From NCBI GenBank assembly GCA_028707675.1, contig JAQWAM010000144.1, positions 1 to 5,209 on the forward strand: DNA of 5,209 nt. Reading direction: 5' to 3'. A program made the translations under genes and the position numbers. Shown here one piece after another: positions 1-4,796 of the stretch. Origin of the DNA: Kiritimatiellia bacterium (GTDB lineage: Bacteria; Verrucomicrobiota; Kiritimatiellia; RFP12; UBA1067). The first letter of the stretch is position 1; the number at the start of each line of letters is the position of its first letter. The notes beneath the pieces are model-generated. The model made no database searches, had not been told where the DNA came from, and was given only the letters and a program-made list of their open reading frames with translations.

Positions 1-1
1 T

Positions 2-1231
2 GACGTCATTGTCAACCCGCGGCTGGGTGCTCCGGCCGGGGCTGCAGAGCTGTGCGGGGCCGGGGTGGCCTTCAAGATCGCCCACGCGCTGGTCGAGACC
101 GGGCGGCGCAACGGCTGGTATGCCGGAGCGCCTTTGGGCGGCGAGCTGCTGGTGCCGGCCGGGCTGGCGACGGTCACGGATGTCGTCCCGCTGACCGGCG
201 AGAACCGGGTTCTGGTGTGGAGCGCGCTCAAGCACTGGCGGCGCTTCGCGGGGCCGGGGTTGCGGGCTTTGCTGTCGCGCGCCGCGCAGGCGACCGTATC
301 CGAGCCGGACGCCGACACCTTCGGCTACATCCTCGGGCCGCGCATCAACGCCGCGGGCCGCATGGAGTCGGCGATGGCGGCCTATGAATTGCTGACCACC
401 GGCGACAAAGACCGGGCGACGGAACTGGCCGCGCAGCTTGAGGGGCTCAACGGGAGGCGCAGGGGCATAGAGGAACGCATTATTTTGGCGGCTCGCCGAC
501 AGTGCGGACTGGACAGGGGTGGCGCGGCCTACGGCGAGCCGGCCTTGGTTGTCGGCGGTGAAGGGGCGCACGCGGGCGAGGAGGGATGGCATCCCGGCGT
601 AATCGGCATTGTGGCTTCGCGGCTATGCGAGTTCTCCGGCCGTCCGGCGGCGGTGGTCTCCTTCAACGCGGACGGGTGCGGCAGGGGGTCGGTGCGTGTC
701 GGCGAGGGCTATCACGCGCTGGAGGCGCTAAGAGCCGCGGGCGCGACGCTCGACCGGTTCGGCGGGCACGAGCGGGCTGCGGGTTTTGATGTCAAGCCCG
801 GCGCGTTCGGACTTTTCAAGCGGCTGTTCAACGAGGCCTGCGCGGCCCAGTCCGCCGGGGCTTCGCCCCGCCGATCTCTGACGATTGACGGTTGGCTTGA
901 TACGGGAGACCTGTCCTACGATTTCTACCGTGAGCAGCAGCGGATGGCTCCATTCGGGCACGGCAATCCGATGCCGTGCTGGGGTTTGCGCGGGGTGGTC
1001 TTGAGGGACGCGAAGCCTATTGGCAGCAACGGGGCACACCTGCAGTTGACATTTAAGCGCCAAAACCGTCTCCTGCCGCGCGCCGTGTGGTTCCGCAACG
1101 GCTGTCCGGTAGAGAAGCTGCGCGCCCACAGCGGTTTGTTCGACGTGGTTTTCGAGCTGCGCGAAAACTTTTTCGGCGGAGCGGGCAACATCGAGATCAG
1201 CGTGATCGACATGGCGCCGAGCCGCTTCTGA
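2..1231 (+). CDS. recJ: Single-stranded-DNA-specific 5'-3' exonuclease RecJ, 5' end missing
   Basis: RecJ degrades single-stranded DNA 5' to 3' in recombinational and mismatch repair in the cytoplasm. Reading is open from base 2, so 409 residues are visible and the N-terminus, with most DHH-phosphoesterase metal motifs, lies upstream; E. coli RecJ has 577 residues. Fragment residues 1-7 (DVIVNPR) and the LCGAGVAFK segment near 17 match the end of the DHH domain. ILGPRINAAGRM (110-121) is the linker signature. The DHHA1 domain follows: GWHPGVIGIVASRL (195-208), GRGSVR (227-232) and FGGHERAAGF (253-262). The C-terminal third, from about 292 and including PFGHGNPMP (317-325), fits the RecJ OB-fold. 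A GTG at 65 is an internal valine, not the start. A short Gly/Ala/Glu-rich insertion precedes the GWHPG motif. The stop lies inside the convergent aminomutase gene. The identity rests on several family motifs in order and is secure. Confidence 0.95.
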   Translation, partial: DVIVNPRLGAPAGAAELCGAGVAFKIAHALVETGRRNGWYAGAPLGGELLVPAGLATVTDVVPLTGENRVLVWSALKHWRRFAGPGLRALLSRAAQATVSEPDADTFGYILGPRINAAGRMESAMAAYELLTTGDKDRATELAAQLEGLNGRRRGIEERIILAARRQCGLDRGGAAYGEPALVVGGEGAHAGEEGWHPGVIGIVASRLCEFSGRPAAVVSFNADGCGRGSVRVGEGYHALEALRAAGATLDRFGGHERAAGFDVKPGAFGLFKRLFNEACAAQSAGASPRRSLTIDGWLDTGDLSYDFYREQQRMAPFGHGNPMPCWGLRGVVLRDAKPIGSNGAHLQLTFKRQNRLLPRAVWFRNGCPVEKLRAHSGLFDVVFELRENFFGGAGNIEISVIDMAPSRF

Positions 1232-2252
1232 GGCTTTCACCTATCGGCACTTTGCGGTATGCGCCGGGACGGTCGATCACGAAACGCGGCAGGGCGAGGC
1301 CGCCGACGCGCGCGGCCAGCTCGCGTTCCAGACGGCGGGCTTTGACTAGCGGCACGCGGAAATGAGCGGTGCCTTTGACCGGGTCGCACATGAAGATGTA
1401 GTAGGGCCGCACGCGGATCCGCTGCAGGCCGGCGCAGAGTTCGAAGAGCGCGTCGGCGGAGTCATTGACGTTTTTCAGCAGCACGCTTTGGTTGGAGAGC
1501 GGTATGCCGGCCTCCACCAGGAGCGCGCAGGCGGCGGCGGCTTCGGGGGTGATCTCGCGCGCGTGGTTGAACTGGGTGTTGACCCAGACCTTGCGGAATT
1601 TGCCGAGGCTGGCGGCCAGGGCGGGGGTGACGCGCATGGGCAGCGTCACGGGCACGCGTGTGCCGACGCGCACCGCGTCGATCTGCGGCAGGTCGGCGAA
1701 GGCCTTGACGAACGCCGTCACGCGCCGGTCGGAGAGCAGCAGGGGGTCGCCGCCTGAGATCAGTACTTCCCGCACTTCAGGGCGCGCGCGCACCCAGTCG
1801 GCCGCCGCGGCGAGCTGCGCGGTTGTGCGTATCACCTCGGCGTCGGGCAGCAGGTTCTTGCGGGTGCAGTGGCGGCAGGCCATGGCGCAGCGGTCATGTG
1901 CCATCACCAGCACACGGTCGGGGAAGCGACGTATGAGACCGCGGCAGCAGGCGGTCCCGCGCCGCTCGCCGAAAGGGTCGTCCGCGGCGCCCGGCTCGTC
2001 GCGCAGCTCCCGCGCGGAGGGCAGCGCTTGAAGATTTAGTGGGTCGCCGGGGTTTGACGGATCCAGCAGCGAGAGGGCGTACGGGCTGACGCAGACCGGG
2101 TAGCGGGAGTGGACCCGGGCAATCACCTCTTCCGTCACTCCGAAAGCCGAAAGGGCTGGATGGCGGCCGGTAACCTCGTGCCGCATCTGCCAGCGCCAGT
2201 CATGCCAGCGGGGGTGTTGCCTGCCGTGCGGCGTATGTTCAGAACGCGACAT
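1197..2252 (-). CDS. Lysine 2,3-aminomutase-like radical SAM/PLP enzyme, compact form
   Basis: Family members convert L-lysine to beta-lysine using S-adenosylmethionine, a [4Fe-4S] cluster and pyridoxal phosphate; EpmB relatives do this on EF-P. The 351-residue protein shows the N-terminal WHDWRWQ motif (16-22), the cluster motif CAMACRHCTR (Cys122, 126, 129), SGGDP (166-170), NHAREIT (229-235) and NQSVLLKNVND (254-264). By motif alignment to Clostridium LAM, Asp290 (CDPVKG) and Asp327 match the substrate-binding aspartates 293 and 330, and Lys334 (PGAYRKVPI) matches the PLP lysine 337. It ends 17 residues after that lysine, so the LAM C-terminal segment is absent, as in 342-residue EpmB. The start was chosen at ATG 2252 because it sits just before the WRWQ motif; an upstream ATG at 2390 only adds antisense-like Arg-rich sequence. 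No good Shine-Dalgarno is visible, and it overlaps the LRR gene by 14 bp, suggesting coupled translation. Family is sure; whether the substrate is free lysine or EF-P is open. Confidence 0.9.
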   Translation of the reverse strand: MSRSEHTPHGRQHPRWHDWRWQMRHEVTGRHPALSAFGVTEEVIARVHSRYPVCVSPYALSLLDPSNPGDPLNLQALPSARELRDEPGAADDPFGERRGTACCRGLIRRFPDRVLVMAHDRCAMACRHCTRKNLLPDAEVIRTTAQLAAAADWVRARPEVREVLISGGDPLLLSDRRVTAFVKAFADLPQIDAVRVGTRVPVTLPMRVTPALAASLGKFRKVWVNTQFNHAREITPEAAAACALLVEAGIPLSNQSVLLKNVNDSADALFELCAGLQRIRVRPYYIFMCDPVKGTAHFRVPLVKARRLERELAARVGGLALPRFVIDRPGAYRKVPIGESLRSGSAPCRSR

Positions 2253-3084
2253 GGACTTTGGGCAGGGCTTTGCGGACGCGGTCCTTCTCGTCCGGCGGGA
2301 TCGGACAGCGGACCATCGAAAGCACCTGGAGCTTTTGCCACCCGGACAGATCGGCCGGCAGTTTCGCCACCTTGCTGCCGTCGAGATCAAGCTGGCGCAA
2401 TTTGGGCAGGGCGGTCATCCAATCCGGGATCGCCGCGACCGGATTGTCGCGCAGGCTGATGTCTTCCAGCAGCGGCAGCGCTTTCAGGCACTCGGGAACC
2501 GACGTGAGCTTGTTCTGGCGCAGATAGACGCGCCGCAGGTTGGAGAGAGCGCACAGTTCTTCTGGCAGCGATTCGAGCAGGTTGTTGTTAAGGCGCAGCC
2601 AGCGCAGCGAGCCGAGGCGCGCGAGCTCGGCCGGCAGCGCGGCCAGCTTGTTGTTGTCCAGGTTCAGGTAGGTCAACGACGACAGCCCCGCGATTTCCGG
2701 CGGCAAGGCTGTTAACGTGTTTTCCGACAGGTAAAGGTGTTTGAGCCGATTCAGCTTGCAGACTTCGGCGGGAACGGCGTCCAGTCCGGTGGCGGCCAAA
2801 TCCAGCCGTTGCAAGGCCTGCAGATTCGGCAAGACCTCGAACGATTTAAGACCCTGCGCGCCGCGCAGGTCGAGGAATGCCAGTTTCGGCATCTCGGCCA
2901 GCTCGGGCGGCAGGGCTGCCAGCGTCTGGCCGGCCAGCACCAGTCGTTCCAAGCCGGCCTTTTTGTCAGCGGCCTCGGCCATAGAGCGGGCGGTCAGCGG
3001 CCGGTGCGGGGCTTGGCGGTTATCAAAGCAGCCTGACGCCAACAGCATAAGCGCCAAAGTCATTGGAAAGCAGATTCTTTTCAT
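2239..3084 (-). CDS. Leucine-rich-repeat lipoprotein
   Basis: The 281-residue product starts with a lipoprotein signal peptide: MKR, a hydrophobic stretch (about 6-15), then ASGC with Cys19 as the likely lipidated residue, so it should be anchored in a membrane and face the periplasm or outside. From residue 45 it is made of leucine-rich repeats in an unbroken 23-residue register (starts at 45, 68, 91, 114, 137, 160, 183, 206, 229, with a degenerate tenth at 252). Most carry the LxxLxLxxNxLxxLPxxL pattern of the bacterial/plant Ras-group type. A short polar tail (DEKDRVRKALPK) closes it. No enzyme domain is present; LRR arcs usually bind proteins, but the partner cannot be read from sequence. 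The ATG at 3084 is preceded by a weak GGGA about 6 bases away. It is first in an operon with the aminomutase and has a strong promoter about 86 bp upstream. Confidence 0.88.
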   Translation of the reverse strand: MKRICFPMTLALMLLASGCFDNRQAPHRPLTARSMAEAADKKAGLERLVLAGQTLAALPPELAEMPKLAFLDLRGAQGLKSFEVLPNLQALQRLDLAATGLDAVPAEVCKLNRLKHLYLSENTLTALPPEIAGLSSLTYLNLDNNKLAALPAELARLGSLRWLRLNNNLLESLPEELCALSNLRRVYLRQNKLTSVPECLKALPLLEDISLRDNPVAAIPDWMTALPKLRQLDLDGSKVAKLPADLSGWQKLQVLSMVRCPIPPDEKDRVRKALPKVHVAF

Positions 3085-3090
3085 GTTGTC

Positions 3091-3144
3091 CCGTTGTTTC
3101 GGTTTACCCGCGCCGTACTATCACGCGCGGAGCCGGTGTTTCGG
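3091..3144 (-). other. 5' leader with near-identical 12-bp direct repeats around a GC hairpin
   Basis: Within the predicted leader of the LRR operon, plus-strand CCGTTGTTTCGG (3091-3102) and CCGGTGTTTCGG (3133-3144) match at 11 of 12 bases. Between them, CCGCGC (3108-3113) and GCGCGG (3125-3130) can pair as a 6-bp stem with an 11-base loop. The arrangement could bind a regulator or shape the leader RNA. It resembles no riboswitch class I recognise and may be chance in GC-rich DNA. Confidence 0.3.
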
Positions 3145-3169
3145 AATCCAGCGACATCCGAAGATTTCA

Positions 3170-3198
3170 ATATTAGAGTTTAAAGCCGCCCTAGTCAA
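3170..3198 (-). promoter_or_regulatory. Sigma-70-type promoter of the LRR lipoprotein-aminomutase operon
   Basis: Read on the minus strand, TTGACT (3193-3198) is followed after exactly 17 bp by TAATAT (3170-3175). Each hexamer differs from the TTGACA/TATAAT consensus at one position. Transcription would start near 3163, giving a leader of about 80 nt before the ATG at 3084. The A/T-rich patch stands out in otherwise GC-rich sequence. Confidence 0.75.
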
Positions 3199-3376
3199 AA
3201 TGAAACCGGGGTCGCTGCGATGGTGGTTTGGGGCGGGGGTTTTATTGCGGTCAGGGGACTGGCCGCAATGACGAGTGTAAAAGGCGGGAAGCTGGGCAGT
3301 GGACGGGGGACGTAACGCCCTATTGGCCCCGCGGATGATCGAGCGGGTAACTGCAAAATGAGCGGAGAGTCTGAAT
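3199..3376. other. Non-coding remainder of the 292-bp gap between the toroid and LRR genes
   Basis: Apart from one inverted repeat (3244-3269) nothing recognisable is present. The plus strand is G-rich, with several G4-G5 runs. A minus-strand open frame crosses it but encodes Pro/Ser-rich sequence without family features and continues as an Arg-rich antisense-like frame inside the toroid gene, so I do not call it a gene. No T-run hairpin terminator for the upstream minus-strand gene was found. Confidence 0.5.
3244..3269. repeat. Inverted repeat able to form a 9-bp stem with an 8-base loop
   Basis: ATTGCGGTC (3244-3252) and GGCCGCAAT (3261-3269) are inverted copies with one non-identical pair, which is a G-U wobble in plus-strand RNA and an A-C mismatch in minus-strand RNA. 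On the minus strand, the direction of the gene upstream of it, the stem is followed by AAAAC rather than a U-run, so it is not a standard intrinsic terminator. It may protect the 3' end of the toroid-gene transcript or bind a protein. Confidence 0.4.
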
Positions 3377-4189
3377 CTACAGTTCGGACAGGGTCAGGAT
3401 GGACCAGGCGGTTTCGAGGACGCGCCGGTCGGGGTCGGGCGCGTCCCAGTAAGCGCCGCCGGAGGGGTCGCGCCTCTGCGAGCCCAGCAGGAAAACCGCT
3501 GTCTCGGCGCGCCAGTCTATGCGGTCGCCGCCGCGTGTGATGACGCCGCCGCCCGCGGCGTTGATGAGTTTGGCGGAGCGCCAGATCTCGCGCGCGGCGC
3601 AAGGGAAGGGCGGCCAGTCCGCGGCTGTTCGCCGCAGGGCGGCGGCGGCGTCCGTGTTCAGATCCGCGGCGGAGGAGCGCAGTCCGGCCGCGGCTGTCGC
3701 CATGCGCCACAGATCCCTGTCGGCGGGCGCGGCCGCGTTGATGTCCGCGCTTGATTCGGCGCGGGCGGCAAGGTCGGCGAAAAGGTTCGAGCGGGCGGGC
3801 GAGTCGGGCAGGGTGAGCGACAAGGCCAGCAGTCTCAAGGCATGTGTCTCGATGTCGGCGATTTGGCGGGCGGCCGTGTCCTTGAGCCAGAGCGCGGCCC
3901 GCGCGCGGCTGTCGGAGTGCCGCTGGCGCCGCGGGGCGCAGAGCGCGGTCAGCGCGGCGGAGGTGATCTTGACGGTGTTCGAGACTCCCCACGAGCCTTG
4001 CGGGGACTGCCGCGCCGCCAGCCAGTCGCCGGCCCGCCGGGCGGCGGCGGCTACCTCGTTGCGGGTTGACAGGTCGAGCCCCGCGCCGGGCAGGCGGATC
4101 TGGTCGACCGGCGTCTGCGCCGGGGCGCGCGGCGCCGCGGCCAAAAACATGGCGAGGGCGGCATTCGAAATGGACATGCGGGCGTTCAT
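3377..4189 (-). CDS. Secreted prenyltransferase/squalene-cyclase-repeat-like (alpha/alpha-toroid) protein
   Basis: The 270-residue product opens with a probable Sec signal peptide (hydrophobic core 9-19, AP-rich cleavage region ending near Ala24-Gln25). The mature part is helical and Ala/Arg-rich. Two segments resemble QW-type repeats of terpenoid cyclases and prenyltransferases: WLAARQSPQGSWG (56-68), followed by the helix TSAALTAL, and LGSQRRDPSGGAYW (235-248), followed by ETAWSILTL. No DxDD acid motif of squalene-hopene cyclase or zinc ligands of prenyltransferases are evident, and the chain is much shorter than the roughly 630-residue cyclases. I therefore infer a non-enzymatic toroid-like exported protein rather than a cyclase. 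The ATG at 4189 was chosen for the intact signal peptide; ATG at residue 5 is possible. Only a purine-rich AAGAAG precedes it. A perfect TATAAT lies about 34 bp upstream. The function is unknown. Confidence 0.75.
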   Translation of the reverse strand: MNARMSISNAALAMFLAAAPRAPAQTPVDQIRLPGAGLDLSTRNEVAAAARRAGDWLAARQSPQGSWGVSNTVKITSAALTALCAPRRQRHSDSRARAALWLKDTAARQIADIETHALRLLALSLTLPDSPARSNLFADLAARAESSADINAAAPADRDLWRMATAAAGLRSSAADLNTDAAAALRRTAADWPPFPCAAREIWRSAKLINAAGGGVITRGGDRIDWRAETAVFLLGSQRRDPSGGAYWDAPDPDRRVLETAWSILTLSEL

Positions 4190-4200
4190 AGTCTATCTTC

Positions 4201-4230
4201 TTGCTCTCATATGCCGGAGGTCATTATAGT
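4201..4230 (+). promoter_or_regulatory. Candidate promoter of the membrane protein-PP-loop operon
   Basis: TATAGT (4225-4230) differs from the -10 consensus by one base; TTGCTC (4201-4206), 18 bp upstream, matches a -35 at three of six positions. Transcription would start near 4237, about 26 nt before the ATG at 4263. The -10 overlaps the divergent TATAAT by four bases. Confidence 0.35.
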
Positions 4231-4251
4231 ACAACGGCTAGTCAAAAGGAA
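4223..4251 (-). promoter_or_regulatory. Probable promoter of the secreted toroid-like gene
   Basis: A perfect TATAAT lies on the minus strand at 4223-4228, about 34 bp before the ATG at 4189. The hexamer 17 bp upstream, TTCCTT (4246-4251), is a poor -35. A better TTGACT (within TTTTGACTAG, 4238-4247) sits only 11 bp from the -10, too close for ordinary sigma-70 contact. The -10 is convincing and the -35 is not; an activator or another sigma factor may be needed. Confidence 0.5.
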
Positions 4252-4262
4252 GCGGGGTATTG

Positions 4263-4796
4263 ATGGGCGTTATCACAGCCATTGCCATTTTGGTCTTTTG
4301 CACTTTCCTGCCGGGGCTGGAGGCTCGCGCGTCAGTGCCGCTCTCATTTTTCCACCGCGGTGTCAGGTCGGCTTTGGGGTTGCCTTTCGCGTTGATTCTG
4401 TGCCTGGTTTGTAATCTGCTGGTTGGTGTGATGACCTACTGGGTGATGGGGCCGGTGGTGCAGGCATTAAGGCGCTGGGGGTGGTTTGATCGGAAGGTGT
4501 GGCCGCGCTTTGAGCGCACGCGTCACAAGTTGCATCCCTATGTGGAAAAGTACGGGGAACTGGGGCTGGCGCTCTTCATCGGGGTGCCGCTGCCCGGCAC
4601 CGGCGCGTACACCGGCGCTTTCGGCGCTTTCCTGATGGGCATGAGCCGCCGCAAGTTTCTTTGGGCGAATCTGCTTGGAGTGTTGCTGGCCTGTGTGGCG
4701 CTGACCATGATCTGCCTGATGCTGGATCAGGGCGTGGTGGCCGAGGACAGTCTGATCAGGAGGCTTTTCCTGAAGGGTGTGCCGTCTTATGAGTGA
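4263..4796 (+). CDS. COG2426 / small multidrug export family membrane protein
   Basis: This 177-residue integral membrane protein matches the family named 'putative small multidrug export protein' (Pfam Sm_multidrug_ex, COG2426) in its landmarks: an N-terminal hydrophobic segment leading to LPGLEARASVPL (16-27), where the family has an E-[LA]-R-x-[AS]-x-P motif; a second hydrophobic segment (about 38-66) ending before a basic loop (70-97); then ALFIGVPLPGTGAYTGAF (103-120), the family's GxPLPGTGAYTG signature; and a last membrane segment (about 133-154). The transport role is only the family name; no substrate can be inferred, and the glycine/proline signature could also suit a DedA-like transporter. 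The ATG at 4263 was chosen; an in-frame TTG lies directly before it at 4260. AAGGAAG (4246-4252) supplies a ribosome site about 10 bases ahead of the ATG. The stop overlaps the next gene by 8 bp, so the two are probably co-translated. Confidence 0.85.
   Translation: MGVITAIAILVFCTFLPGLEARASVPLSFFHRGVRSALGLPFALILCLVCNLLVGVMTYWVMGPVVQALRRWGWFDRKVWPRFERTRHKLHPYVEKYGELGLALFIGVPLPGTGAYTGAFGAFLMGMSRRKFLWANLLGVLLACVALTMICLMLDQGVVAEDSLIRRLFLKGVPSYE

Noticed and set aside
65..1231. GTG at 65 as the recJ start
   Set aside because: The upstream in-frame residues DVIVNPR and LCGAG are conserved RecJ sequence, so the gene begins before the window.
1215..1245. Possible terminator hairpin at the recJ end (AGCC...GGCT followed by TTTC)
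   Set aside because: The stem is only 4 bp with an 8-base loop and a very short T stretch; too weak to call.
1362..1757. Plus-strand open frames opposite the aminomutase and LRR genes
   Set aside because: They are antisense to strongly supported radical SAM and LRR motifs; their compositions mirror codon bias of the real genes, including pseudo-repeats produced by the LRR periodicity.
2253..2390. Upstream N-terminal extension of the aminomutase to an ATG at 2390
   Set aside because: The extra 46 residues are Arg/Ser/Cys-rich, lie wholly inside the LRR coding region in another frame, and homologues begin near the WRWQ motif.
3205..3325. G-run cluster as a possible G-quadruplex
   Set aside because: Runs of four or more G are separated by long irregular loops and the base composition is G-rich generally; no compact four-run motif is present.
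3195..3992. Long minus-strand open frame of 265 codons overlapping the toroid gene in another frame
   Set aside because: It is Arg/Pro/Ala-rich with no family motif, typical of an off-frame reading of GC-rich coding DNA, whereas the competing frame has a signal peptide and QW-like motifs.
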